Source: JBCDKH01 sp964388485 (lineage in GTDB: Bacteria > Planctomycetota > Phycisphaerae > Tepidisphaerales > Tepidisphaeraceae). Taken from it: a DNA stretch of 64,000 bases. The notes under the pieces are model-generated. The model had not been told where the DNA came from. It worked only from the letters and a program-made list of their open reading frames with translations, and did not search any database. Shown piece by piece: positions 9,046-17,459 of the stretch. The position numbers and the translations under genes are program-made. The stretch is from the NCBI GenBank assembly GCA_964388485.1, contig CAYMAS010000010.1:1-64000 (forward strand). Reading direction: 5' to 3'. How positions within the stretch are numbered: the stretch's first letter is position 1; each line of letters starts with the position of its first letter.

Positions 9046-10476
9046 ATGGCCGAGTCCGCCGTCGCCGACGCTCCTGATACCGAACAAGCCGACAGCTTCG
9101 ACTACCCCGTCGAAGTCGCCGACGCAGGACCCGCCGCCAAAAAGGTCACCGTCACCGTCCCCGCCTCACGCATCGACGAGCACGAGCAATCCCTCTACGG
9201 CGAAATCGGCAAAGACGCCGTCGTCCCAGGCTTCCGTCGAGGCAAGGCTCCTAAGAGCATCGTCCGCAAGAAGTTCTCCAAAGCCGTCCGCGATCAGGTC
9301 CAGCAGGACATGCTCCGCGAAAGCTACCAGCACGCCCTGCAAACGCACGACCTCAAGCCGCTGGGCGATCCCGAATTCGAAGACGCCGAGAACCTCAAGC
9401 TGCCCGATTCGGGCGACTTGAGCTACTCCTTCACCGTCGAGGTCCGGCCCGAGTTCACCATGCCGTCGCTCGACGGACTGACGATCAAGAAGCCCAAGAT
9501 CGTCATCAAGGACGAGCACGTCGACCAGGCCCTGGAAAACCTCCGCAACCAGCAAGGCACGCTCGGCCCGGTCGAGGGTCGCGGCGTCAAGGAGGGCGAC
9601 TACCTCTTCGCTGACGTCAAGATGGTCGCCGACGGCAAGACCTTGGCCGAGCAGCAGGACGCCCGCCTCGTCGCCCGCGGCGGCAAAATCGCCAACATCA
9701 GCGTCGATGACTTCGCCCAGAAGGTCGAAGGCATGAACGTCGGCGAGGAGCGGTCCTTCGACATCCAGATTCCCGACGACTTCGCCAACGAGTTGCTCCG
9801 CGGCAAGACCGCCAGCGTCACGATCCAACTCAAGGACGTCCGCGAACTGACCCCCGCCGTCGTCGACCAGCCGTTCCTCGAAGACCTCGGCTTCGACCAT
9901 CAGGACGGACTCATGGAAGCCCTTCGCGAGCAGATGGAGGAGCGGGTGCAGAACGACGTCAAGAACGTCATGCGTCGCCAGGCCCGCGAGTACCTCGTCA
10001 AGAACACGGAGCTGGAGCTGCCCGAGAAGATGAGCGCCAAGCAGGAGGATCGCGTCGTCAATCGCCGCGCTATGACGCTCCTGCAGCGTGGCATCAGCGA
10101 AGAGAAGGTCCGTGCCGCCGTCGACAAGCTCCGCGAAGGTGCCAGCGAAGAGGCCAAGACAGAACTCAAGGCCTTCTTCATTCTCGACAAGATCGTCGAA
10201 GAAAAGGGCCTCGAGCTCGATGAGAGCGAAATCAACGGCCAGGTCGCCATGCTCGCCATCGAACGCGAAGAGCGGCCTGAAGCCTTGCGAGACCGCATGG
10301 CTAAGGACGGCTCGCTTCAGAATCTCGCCCAAGGCCTGATGGAGCAAAAAGCCCTCGATGCAGTCATCGCCGACGCGAAGGTCGAAGAGGTCGAACCGAC
10401 CGCCAAGCAGGAGAAGGAAGCCGTCGAAGGCGTCGATCCCGATGCGGACGTCGAAGATGTCGAAGACGTGACTTGA
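9046..10476 (+). CDS. tig: Trigger factor, ribosome-associated chaperone and prolyl isomerase
   Basis: A 476-residue trigger factor that binds nascent chains at the ribosome exit. The ribosome-binding domain carries the signature as VPGFRRGKAPKSIVRKKF (about residues 61-78). The central PPIase-like region spans about 170-260 (VKEGDYLFADVKM). The long helical C-terminal arms run to about 440. A short extension before the domain and an acidic tail (VDPDADVEDVEDVT) are lineage additions. Despite the fold, PPIase activity cannot be judged by eye. It is followed by a well-formed terminator hairpin. Confidence 0.95.
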   Translation: MAESAVADAPDTEQADSFDYPVEVADAGPAAKKVTVTVPASRIDEHEQSLYGEIGKDAVVPGFRRGKAPKSIVRKKFSKAVRDQVQQDMLRESYQHALQTHDLKPLGDPEFEDAENLKLPDSGDLSYSFTVEVRPEFTMPSLDGLTIKKPKIVIKDEHVDQALENLRNQQGTLGPVEGRGVKEGDYLFADVKMVADGKTLAEQQDARLVARGGKIANISVDDFAQKVEGMNVGEERSFDIQIPDDFANELLRGKTASVTIQLKDVRELTPAVVDQPFLEDLGFDHQDGLMEALREQMEERVQNDVKNVMRRQAREYLVKNTELELPEKMSAKQEDRVVNRRAMTLLQRGISEEKVRAAVDKLREGASEEAKTELKAFFILDKIVEEKGLELDESEINGQVAMLAIEREERPEALRDRMAKDGSLQNLAQGLMEQKALDAVIADAKVEEVEPTAKQEKEAVEGVDPDADVEDVEDVT

Positions 10477-10501
10477 GTGGCGCTTCATCACTGATGAGGA
10501 G

Positions 10502-10529
10502 AAACCCTGAAGTCATTGCTTCGGGGTTT
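10502..10529 (+). terminator. Intrinsic terminator-like hairpin after trigger factor
   Basis: An 11-bp stem AAACCCTGAAG / CTTCGGGGTTT (one G-U pair) with a 6-base loop lies 25 bases after the tig stop. The following bases ATCTTTGG form only a weak T-tract, so termination may be partial. Confidence 0.65.
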
Positions 10530-10535
10530 ATCTTT

Positions 10536-10842
10536 GGAGCGGCGTCGCTTGCGACGCATGTCGGAGATCGTGTGCTGACTGCGTGGTCACAACGCGTCGC
10601 AAGCGACGCCGCTCCGGCGCATGACAATCTGGAACCATGATTGTGGCTCCTGCTCCCGCGCGACTTCGTCATCGTGAGCCTGATGAGGTTCGTCGAATCA
10701 ATGCAGTCGAGCCACAGGCTGATTGCTCGAGCACCCCGAAACGCCCGCTTCGGGAAGCTCTCTTGGAGCGGCGTCGCTTGCGACGCAATCTGATCACGCA
10801 GGAAAGCCCGATGCAGAACCGCGTCGCAAGCAACCCCGCTCC
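10536..10842. repeat. Two inverted pairs of a 22-bp GCGTCGC palindrome; no gene in this gap
   Basis: The unit GGAGCGGCGTCGCTTGCGAC plus GC occurs at 10536-10557 and 10765-10786. Its reverse complement occurs at 10594-10615 (perfect) and 10821-10842 (about two changes). Each unit is itself a hairpin (GCGTCGC-TT-GCGACGC). Short trailing similarity (CTCCGGYGCATGACAA) continues after both reverse copies, so the whole pair seems to have been duplicated. The gap 10477-10910 lies between convergent genes; I see no protein-coding sequence in it beyond shadow frames. Confidence 0.9.
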
Positions 10843-10910
10843 GGTGCATGACAACCGGGTGCAGCTTGAACGAAACTGAAGCCTCTCCCGACTTTGCTCC
10901 TCGCGTCGCC

Positions 10911-12344
10911 CTACTCGACGCTCAAGCAGTCGTCGCTCTGGCGCAACTCGCGTTGGAAGTGCTGGCTTGGTGGTGGCACGTTGCCCGCGTGTTCCGACAC
11001 CGTCGCCGCCGGCTCGCCGGCTTCGGCCATGCGTTGGAGGAGGCGGTCACGAAGCTGCTCGCGGACCTCGGCATGCGGGTCGCTGTTGACAAGGTTCATC
11101 AACTCGTACGGATCGCTCGCCAGGTCGTAGAGGAACGACTCGTGAAACGCCGTCGCATGCCGGTCCCGCGGCGTCGCGTCGACTGCGGTGATGCCGTACT
11201 TCCACCGCCGGGTCCGCAAGGCGCGGTCGAACGTCGACTCGCTGATCTGGATGAACGCGTCGTCGGGCCAATCGGCGTCGGGCTGGCGGTTTACCACCGG
11301 CACCAGGCTTCGGCCCTGCGCCTCCGCCAACGGCTCGACGCCCGCCGCGTCGAGCAGCGTCGGTGCGATATCCGTCAACTGGAACGGCTTGTCGAACCGC
11401 CCGCCACCCGTGAAGGGGCCGCCGTGGATCAGGCCCGGCGTGCGGACGCTGGCGTCGTGAAGACTCCGCTTGTACTCCTTGTTCCGCGTGCGGAAGTGAC
11501 ACGCGTGGTCGCTGGCGAAGACGACGATCGTGTTCTCGAGCTGGCCCAGCGAAATCAACGCGTCCATCAATCGCCCGAACGCGTCGTCGAGACGTTTGCA
11601 CATCGCGTAGTAGCCGGCGAGCGACTGCTGCGCGTTGCCGCCGATAAGGTGCTCCACCGGCTCGCCAATGCCTCGCAATGCTGCCAGATCCGGAGGCGTC
11701 CATCGGCCCTGGTAACGCTCGTTGTGCATCACGGGTCCGGGGTGATCGTCGCGGTGGTTCTGCATGTGCGGCTCGAGGTGCGAGATCATGCACAGGAACG
11801 GCTGATCCGCCCGGGCCTGCTGGTCGATGAAGCGGATGCCCGCATCGGTCACGGCATCGACGCGGTAGCCGGGCAGGCGGACGGCGTCGTCGTTCTCGTC
11901 GTAGAGGACCGTGTCGTAGGCGTCGCTGGTGATTTCGACGCAGTTGGCTGCGAGCCACGTCTGGTAGCCGCCGCGGAAGGGCTCGGGCACGGCCCCGTCG
12001 CCGTGGGGCGAGAGGTGCCACTTGCCGAAGTAACCGGTTGCGTAGCCGGCGGTGGCGAAGTGCCGGGCCATCATGTCGGTTTCGGGCAAGGGCACGTTGC
12101 CGTTGAGCTGGCAGCCGTCGCCTTCGTTGACGCTGTCGATCGCGCTGGCGAATCGGCCCGTCTGCAGGCACGCGCGGGCCGGGCCGCAGACGGGCTGCGG
12201 CGTGATGCTGTTCGCCAGGTGCGTGCCACGTTTGGCCCAGGCGTCGAAGTTGGGGGTTAGGTCGAGCGGGCAGCCGTGCAGGCCGCTGGTGTCGTGGCGT
12301 TGCTGGTCGGTGAAGAAGACGACGACATTGGGGCGGCCGGGCAT
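10911..12344 (-). CDS. Type I sulfatase (formylglycine-dependent)
   Basis: A 477-residue arylsulfatase-family enzyme that hydrolyses sulfate esters, probably from polysaccharides. The catalytic motif C-x-P-x-R is present as CGPAR at residues 53-57, where the Cys would be matured to formylglycine, followed by ACLQTGR. Metal and core motifs are visible: FTDQQR near the N terminus, YFGKWHL, and FASDHACH. No signal peptide is evident, so it may be cytosolic or use another export signal. Sulfatases are abundant in marine planctomycetes. The specific substrate is unknown. The maturation enzyme is not in this window. Confidence 0.92.
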   Translation of the reverse strand: MPGRPNVVVFFTDQQRHDTSGLHGCPLDLTPNFDAWAKRGTHLANSITPQPVCGPARACLQTGRFASAIDSVNEGDGCQLNGNVPLPETDMMARHFATAGYATGYFGKWHLSPHGDGAVPEPFRGGYQTWLAANCVEITSDAYDTVLYDENDDAVRLPGYRVDAVTDAGIRFIDQQARADQPFLCMISHLEPHMQNHRDDHPGPVMHNERYQGRWTPPDLAALRGIGEPVEHLIGGNAQQSLAGYYAMCKRLDDAFGRLMDALISLGQLENTIVVFASDHACHFRTRNKEYKRSLHDASVRTPGLIHGGPFTGGGRFDKPFQLTDIAPTLLDAAGVEPLAEAQGRSLVPVVNRQPDADWPDDAFIQISESTFDRALRTRRWKYGITAVDATPRDRHATAFHESFLYDLASDPYELMNLVNSDPHAEVREQLRDRLLQRMAEAGEPAATVSEHAGNVPPPSQHFQRELRQSDDCLSVE

Positions 12345-12357
12345 CGGGTAATCGGAG

Positions 12358-12421
12358 GGTGAGCTTCAGCTCACCATCAGTAACAAGGTTTGTCCAGATG
12401 GTGGGCTCAAGCCCACCCTAC
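12358..12421. repeat. Two palindromes between divergent sulfatase and hisS genes
   Basis: GGTGAGC-TTCA-GCTCACC lies at 12358-12375 and GGTGGGC-TCAA-GCCCACC at 12400-12417. The latter continues into CCTAC as in the copy at 104-124. The two hairpins have related but different stems and nearly the same loop. They occupy the divergent promoter space, ending 9 bases before the hisS ATG. Confidence 0.85.
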
Positions 12422-12429
12422 AAGTGATT

Positions 12430-13722
12430 ATGCCTGATCGTCTGCGAGCGCCCAAAGGGACCCACGACCTGTTGCCGCCTGATTCGCGACAGTGGCATGT
12501 GGTCGAGCAGGCGGCGCGGGACGTGGCGGAGCTGTATCGGTACGAGGAGATTCGCACGCCGGTCATGGAAGACACCGCCCTCTTCCACCGCGGCGTCGGC
12601 GAGGCGACGGACATCGTCACGAAGGAGACGTACACCTTCGACACCCGCGGCGGCGACTCCGTAACGCTTCGGCCCGAGGGCACCGCGCCCGTCGTCCGCG
12701 CGTTGCTGCAGGCGGGACGGCTAGATGATCAAAATGCGTCGGCGAAGGTCTTCTACCTCGCGACGCCGATGCTCCGCTATGAACGCCCGCAGGCGGGTCG
12801 GCTGCGCCAGCACCACCAGTTCGGGTGCGAGGCGTTCGGCGTCGCGTCGCCCGAGCAGGACGTCGAACTCATCCAATTGCAAGGCGACTTCTACAACCGC
12901 GTCGGCCTGCGGGGCGTGACGCTCAAGCTCAACACCCTCGGCGATGGCGAAAGCAAACGTCGGTACGCGGAAGCATTGCATGACTTCTTCGGCAAACAAC
13001 GTGACGACCTCAGCGACGAGTCACAACGCCGACTCGAGACGAATCCGCTGCGGATTCTCGACTCGAAGGACCCGCGCGACGTCGCCGCTCGCGAGGGCGG
13101 GGGTGGGATTCCCGCCAATGCCGACTTCCTGAGCGACAAAAGCCGCGAGCACTTTGACCGCGTTCGCCAGTTGCTCGACGCGAGCGAGACGCCTTACACG
13201 CTCGACGCGAACCTCGTCCGCGGGCTCGACTATTACACGGACACGTTGTGGGAGTTCGACGCGGACGGCCTGGGTGCGCAGAGCGCCGTCGGCGGTGGCG
13301 GGCGGTACGACGGTTTGGTCGAAACGCTCGGCGGCAAGGCGACGCCGGCGGTCGGGTTCGGCATGGGGATGGAGCGGCTGCTGCTGGCGCTCGAGGCGCA
13401 GGGCGTCGATCTGCCCGAGATCACGACGCCGCCGGTCTGGCTCGTTGTCCAATCGTCGGCGGCGAGGGATGCGGCGTTGCACTTGCTTCGCGACTTGCGT
13501 CGCAGTGGTTTGCCGGCGGACATGGATTTGGCAGGTCGGTCGTTCAAGGCCCAGATGAAGCTGGCCGACCGTGCAGGTGCGACGGTGGCGTTGCTGCTCG
13601 GCGACGACGAACTGGCGGCGGGCACGGTGACGGTCAAGACGATGGCGACCGGCGAGCAGTCGGCGGTGGCGATGGACCAGGTGATTGAGCACCTGTCGCC
13701 TGGCACGGGCGGGCCGCACTGA
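12430..13722 (+). CDS. hisS: Histidyl-tRNA synthetase
   Basis: A class II aminoacyl-tRNA synthetase of about 430 residues that charges tRNA-His. It opens with the family signature RAPKGTHDLLPPDS. Motif 2 region is TLRPEGTAPVVRA, the histidine-specific motif reads GLDYYTDTLWEF, and motif 3 is GFGMGMERLLLALE. A C-terminal anticodon-binding domain follows (about 330-425). A GTG two codons earlier (12424) is an alternative start; the ATG at 12430 is preferred. The length matches the bacterial family. Confidence 0.96.
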   Translation: MPDRLRAPKGTHDLLPPDSRQWHVVEQAARDVAELYRYEEIRTPVMEDTALFHRGVGEATDIVTKETYTFDTRGGDSVTLRPEGTAPVVRALLQAGRLDDQNASAKVFYLATPMLRYERPQAGRLRQHHQFGCEAFGVASPEQDVELIQLQGDFYNRVGLRGVTLKLNTLGDGESKRRYAEALHDFFGKQRDDLSDESQRRLETNPLRILDSKDPRDVAAREGGGGIPANADFLSDKSREHFDRVRQLLDASETPYTLDANLVRGLDYYTDTLWEFDADGLGAQSAVGGGGRYDGLVETLGGKATPAVGFGMGMERLLLALEAQGVDLPEITTPPVWLVVQSSAARDAALHLLRDLRRSGLPADMDLAGRSFKAQMKLADRAGATVALLLGDDELAAGTVTVKTMATGEQSAVAMDQVIEHLSPGTGGPH

Positions 13723-13737
13723 TGCGGCAGGACCGTG

Positions 13738-13762
13738 AGCCGCGGACCCATGGTGCGCGGCT
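13738..13762. repeat. Isolated GCCGCGGACC palindrome
   Basis: AGCCGCGGACC and GGTGCGCGGCT arms flank CAT. This is a single degenerate relative of the tips of the two MITE-like elements near 45.2 and 49.3 kb and of the hairpin at 51041-51063. It lies between hisS and the next gene. Confidence 0.65.
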
Positions 13763-13811
13763 GGGACACGAGGTCGCACTTGCAATGGCGTAGCAGTTAC
13801 GATAGTCGCCG

Positions 13812-14597
13812 ATGCCGGAGGCTCGACCGAGACTCGATTACGCCGAGGCCCCGAAGGGGCAGCAGTGGCGTCGCTGGTTCAAGCGGGCGACGATGTTCGT
13901 TCTCGTCATCGTCGCGGCGTGTGCGGCGTGGGTGGTGTGGCCACGGGTGGCGACCCACGTGGCGGTGTTGCGGGCTCAGGAGCTTGTGCGGAATCCGCCG
14001 GAGGAGCAGCCAGCGCTAGTTGTCGCACTCGGGCCAGACCGGTCGCTCTGGCGTGGCGAGCTTCAAGGCTGCCTGCCTGCATCACCATTAGGGAACGTGT
14101 TACACAGGCCGCAGTCCGTTACTCCGATCAGATCAGGGTCCGAAGATCGCTTTGTTATCGCGAGCGTTCAATTCGACGACTTCAGGTATGGCAGTCGGCT
14201 GGTCACGCCGAAATCGGGTGCTGCTATCGAGCTGGTGCTTTCGATTAGAGTCGCTGAGCCGGCGGGCTTGTTCTCTTCGATGAAGCTGCTCGCGATTCAA
14301 GAACAGATGTCTGTCTCGTTGCCGGAAGAGTGGGATGATTCTGCCCATCTGCTGGTTGGGCCACTTAAGATGAATCCGACGGATACGTCACGCTTCTTTG
14401 TCGACGTCATCGCGATAAATGACGTCGCCGAGACCGCTGCGCAGGAGGCACAGCGGGTACGCATTGACGGCCAAGTCCTGCCTGGCGATCGCGTTAGCCT
14501 TGCGGAAGGAGCCAGCGACTCCGTCACCGTTACGATGCCCGGCGAATCGATTAACGGCATGCCGCTCTTCCCGACCGTGCCGGATCCGGTGAGGTAA
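13812..14597 (+). CDS. Single-pass membrane protein of unknown function
   Basis: A 261-residue protein with a basic cytoplasmic N terminus (QQWRRWFKRA), one membrane segment at about residues 27-45 (TMFVLVIVAACAAWVVWP), and a large predicted extracytoplasmic domain without recognisable motifs. Base composition drops from about 14.1 to 14.5 kb compared with neighbours (GATCAGATCAGG, CGATAAATGACG), hinting at a less constrained or differently acquired segment. I do not recognise the family. It lies 89 bases after hisS and 9 bases before the next gene, so it may form an operon with that one. Confidence 0.6.
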   Translation: MPEARPRLDYAEAPKGQQWRRWFKRATMFVLVIVAACAAWVVWPRVATHVAVLRAQELVRNPPEEQPALVVALGPDRSLWRGELQGCLPASPLGNVLHRPQSVTPIRSGSEDRFVIASVQFDDFRYGSRLVTPKSGAAIELVLSIRVAEPAGLFSSMKLLAIQEQMSVSLPEEWDDSAHLLVGPLKMNPTDTSRFFVDVIAINDVAETAAQEAQRVRIDGQVLPGDRVSLAEGASDSVTVTMPGESINGMPLFPTVPDPVR

Positions 14598-14606
14598 GCT
14601 GCCGCT

Positions 14607-15068
14607 GTGCGTGATCCGGCGGCGTTGTATCTCCAGGGCGAGGAACGGGGCCAGCGGGCGAAGCTCGTCCTGACTGGCGGCGTCGCGTTCGCGGCGGGCG
14701 CGGTGGTGGCAGTGCTGGATATGGGCGAGGTCACCCTGATCGTCGGCTGGCTGCTCATGCTCGGCGGCTTGACCTTGCTGACCCTCGCCTTCTGGCGACG
14801 GCGGCGGGCCTTCGTCTTAGACGACCACGGCATCGAGATCCGACACGGCGGCGACTGGTTCGGCGAGCGAACCCGCGTGCCTTGGAAGAGCGTCCGATCC
14901 CTGCAGACCCGCCCCGCAAAAACCGGGGTCTGGCTGGTCTACGAGCAACAAGGCGTCTCGCGTCCCGTCCGCCTGCCGGGCCGAGCGATGGACCAGGACG
15001 CGGCCGTCGACGTCATGCGTCGCGTGCGTCGGATGCATCCGCAGGTCGAAGTCGGACCAGGAGCCTGA
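14607..15068 (+). CDS. Small membrane protein with PH-like C-terminal domain
   Basis: A 153-residue protein from a GTG start. Two hydrophobic segments (about residues 20-40 and 43-61) form a hairpin, followed by RRRR. A soluble part FVLDDHGIEIRHGGDWFGERTRVPWKSVRSLQTRP resembles the bacterial PH-domain pattern of membrane-associated YdbS/YdbT-like proteins. No enzymatic motif is present. It follows the preceding membrane protein closely and ends just before the tandem repeats in front of the converging Rrf2 gene. Confidence 0.65.
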   Translation: MRDPAALYLQGEERGQRAKLVLTGGVAFAAGAVVAVLDMGEVTLIVGWLLMLGGLTLLTLAFWRRRRAFVLDDHGIEIRHGGDWFGERTRVPWKSVRSLQTRPAKTGVWLVYEQQGVSRPVRLPGRAMDQDAAVDVMRRVRRMHPQVEVGPGA

Positions 15069-15074
15069 GCCCAA

Positions 15075-15134
15075 CTAGATGTGGTACATGACGTCTAGAT
15101 GTGGTACATGACGTCTAGATGTGGTACATGACGT
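15075..15134. repeat. Three perfect tandem copies of a 20-bp unit at the Rrf2 stop
   Basis: The unit CTAGATGTGGTACATGACGT occurs at 15075-15094, 15095-15114 and 15115-15134 without change. The third copy encodes, on the minus strand, the last residues and TAG stop of the Rrf2-family gene (DVMYHI-stop). The other two copies lie downstream of that stop, in the 46-base junction with the converging membrane gene. Confidence 0.95.
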
Positions 15135-15573
15135 CGCTTCCGACCTGACGCCCCGCGTCGTCCGCGAGATCGGCCAACGTCCACGACTCGCAGGCCTTCA
15201 CCTGACGCTTGGCCAACTCCGTCGCCACCAATTCCACCGCACGCCCGCCGGCCGTCGGCGGATCCGGCAGGTCCAGCTCGTCGTCCGGCTCGAGGGCATC
15301 AAGAACGCCCCGCACCGTCAACTCCGTCGGCGGCCGCTTGAGCCGATAGCCGCCGCCGCTGCCCACCTTGCTCTCGAGCAACCCTGCACGTCGCAGTCCC
15401 AGCAGCACCTGCTCCAAGAACTTCGTTGGCAGCCGCTCCATCGCCGCCAGGTCCTTGCTCTGGGCATACTCGCCCCGCGGATAAAGCATCGCCAGCCGCA
15501 CCGCCGCTCGCAGGCCGTATTGAGTTCGCTTCGACAGGTGCAACTTGGGCTCCGCAGGTCCGTGTAAGCTCAC
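15115..15573 (-). CDS. Rrf2 family transcriptional regulator without Fe-S cysteines
   Basis: A DNA-binding winged-helix regulator of up to 152 residues. The Rrf2 signature LSKRTQYGLRAAVRLA is followed by the HTH region MERLPTKFLEQVLLGLRRAGLLESKVGSGGGYRL. The three clustered cysteines that hold the Fe-S cluster in IscR/NsrR are absent; only one Cys (in ACESWTLADL) is seen, so it probably senses something else or acts through protein partners. The annotated GTG start leaves 5 bases to the divergent dsbD-type gene; a TTG at 15543 sits nearer the usual family start. Its 3' end is made of a tandem repeat. Confidence 0.85.
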   Translation of the reverse strand: MSLHGPAEPKLHLSKRTQYGLRAAVRLAMLYPRGEYAQSKDLAAMERLPTKFLEQVLLGLRRAGLLESKVGSGGGYRLKRPPTELTVRGVLDALEPDDELDLPDPPTAGGRAVELVATELAKRQVKACESWTLADLADDAGRQVGSDVMYHI

Positions 15574-15578
15574 ACGCT

Positions 15579-17420
15579 ATGCGGACCCGGCTCATCACGC
15601 ACATTCTGGTGATCCTCATCGCCATCACCACCGCCGTCGCCACCGCCTCCACCGCCGCCGCACAAGGCCTCGGCCTCGACCTCCTTCGCCCCGCGACCGA
15701 CAAAGTCACCGTCGACGCCACCGCCAACTTCAGCCAACTCCAGCCCGGTCAACAGGTCGTCGTCGCCATCACGCTCAACGTCGCCGACGGCTACCACGCC
15801 CAAAGCGACCAACCGCTCGACGACGGACTCATCCCCTTCACCATCGCCGTCGAACCCGACGACGCCTACACCGCCTACCAACCCGACTACGCCCAGCCCG
15901 TCCTCAAGCAGTACCCACAACTCACCACCCGAGACGACGGCAACGTCAGCCTCTTCGTCGGCCAAACCGTCCACTTCGTCCCCGTCGTCCTCAGCGACAC
16001 GCTCCCGCCCGAGGGCACCATCACCATCAACGGCACCGCACGCTACCAGGCGTGCGACGACCAGCTCTGCGACCCGCCCAAAACGGTCGAGTGGCTCGTG
16101 AGACTGCCGCTGTCGGACACGAGCGTGCCGGTTGAGTCCGACGTCTTCGACACCTTCGACCCGACGATCTGGACACGCCTCGAAGCCCTCGCCAGCGACG
16201 ACACCGCCTTTGGCCTGTTCGGCATCGAGTTCAATCTCGCCGACTTCAGCCCCGTCGGCACCCTGGCGGCCGCGTTCGTCGCGGGCATCATCTTCAACAT
16301 CGTCCCCTGCGTCCTGCCCGTCCTGCCGCTCAAGGCGATCAGCTTCTACGAAGTCTCTCAACACCATCGCGGCCGAACCCTCCTGCTCGGCCTGAGCTTC
16401 GGGCTCGGCGTGACGCTCGTCTTCGTCCTCCTGGGCCTCCTGCTCTTCGCCTTCAAGACGATGACCTGGGGCGAGCCCTTCGCCAACCCGATCTTCAGCG
16501 GCAGCGTCGCCCTCGTCCTGGGCGTCATGGCCCTCTACCAGTTCGGCTTCCTCACCTTCGCCGTTCCCACCCGGCTCTACGGCATCACCCCGCGACACGA
16601 CACCGTCACCGGCAACATCCTCTTCGGCGGACTCACTGCCGTCCTCTCGACGCCCTGCACCTTCGGCCTCTTCGCCGCCCTGCTCGCCTGGGCCCTGAAG
16701 CAACCCGAGTGGCTCGCCGTCACCAGCGTCAGCGTCGTCGGCCTCGGCATGGCCTCGCCCTACGTCCTGCTCAGCGCCTTCCCCGAAGTCGCCCGCAAGT
16801 TCCCCCGCAGCGGCCCGATCTCGGCAATCGTCAAGGTCGCGACCGGCTTCCTCGTCCTGGCCATCGCGCTCTTCTTCGCCAAGGTCGCACTCGCCCCGAT
16901 CCTGCCGCCAGCCATCAGCGGCAACAGCTACTGGTGGGTCGTCTACACGCCCCTCGCCATCGCCTGCCTCTACGTCGCCATCCAGGTCGGCCGACTCGCC
17001 GGACCGTTCGGCACCATCATCACCGGCCTCGCCGCCGCCGCCTGCCTCGTCGCGGCCACGGTCGTCACGATCAAGCTCACGAACGACCCGTTCGAAACCT
17101 TCGACGACTCCCGCCTCCTCGCGGCCCGTGACGACGGCCCCGTCGTCGTCAAATTCACCGCCGATTGGTGCCTCAACTGCAAGACCATCGAAGCCCGCGT
17201 CTTCAGCGACGACGACTTCGTCGATGAACTTCGCCGCGACGGCGTCACGCTCCTCAAGGCCGACCTCACCAACCAGGACGCCCTCGGCTGGGAGCTGCTC
17301 GAAGAGCTCAACCCCGCCCGAGCCATCCCTTTCACCGCCGTCTACCTGCCGAACCAGACGAACCCCGTCAAGCTCAGCGGCATCTACAGCAAGACGGATC
17401 TGCAGGACGCTCTGAACTGA
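15579..17420 (+). CDS. dsbD: DsbD-type thiol:disulfide interchange protein
   Basis: A 613-residue membrane protein that carries electrons from cytoplasmic thioredoxin to the periplasm. A signal peptide (residues 1-29) precedes a periplasmic alpha-like domain with redox cysteines C149 and C154 (YQACDDQLC). The polytopic core spans about 220-510, with the paired cysteines in NIVPCVLPVLP (near 243) and STPCTFGLF. The C-terminal thioredoxin-like domain has CLNC at residues 531-534 (TADWCLNC). All three pairs needed for the relay are present. Start chosen at the signal peptide Met. It is divergent from the Rrf2 regulator, a plausible controller. Confidence 0.92.
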   Translation: MRTRLITHILVILIAITTAVATASTAAAQGLGLDLLRPATDKVTVDATANFSQLQPGQQVVVAITLNVADGYHAQSDQPLDDGLIPFTIAVEPDDAYTAYQPDYAQPVLKQYPQLTTRDDGNVSLFVGQTVHFVPVVLSDTLPPEGTITINGTARYQACDDQLCDPPKTVEWLVRLPLSDTSVPVESDVFDTFDPTIWTRLEALASDDTAFGLFGIEFNLADFSPVGTLAAAFVAGIIFNIVPCVLPVLPLKAISFYEVSQHHRGRTLLLGLSFGLGVTLVFVLLGLLLFAFKTMTWGEPFANPIFSGSVALVLGVMALYQFGFLTFAVPTRLYGITPRHDTVTGNILFGGLTAVLSTPCTFGLFAALLAWALKQPEWLAVTSVSVVGLGMASPYVLLSAFPEVARKFPRSGPISAIVKVATGFLVLAIALFFAKVALAPILPPAISGNSYWWVVYTPLAIACLYVAIQVGRLAGPFGTIITGLAAAACLVAATVVTIKLTNDPFETFDDSRLLAARDDGPVVVKFTADWCLNCKTIEARVFSDDDFVDELRRDGVTLLKADLTNQDALGWELLEELNPARAIPFTAVYLPNQTNPVKLSGIYSKTDLQDALN

Positions 17421-17459
17421 TCCGGATGTCGCCTCCCGCGACGAGGCCCCATCACCGTC

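Noticed and set aside
10536..10842. Repeats considered as a CRISPR array
   Set aside because: The units alternate in orientation, have unequal spacing and only four copies, and no cas genes are present.
10364..10849. Open frames across the 10.5-10.9 kb gap
   Set aside because: They are composed largely of translated palindrome repeats, with no domain and no ribosome site.
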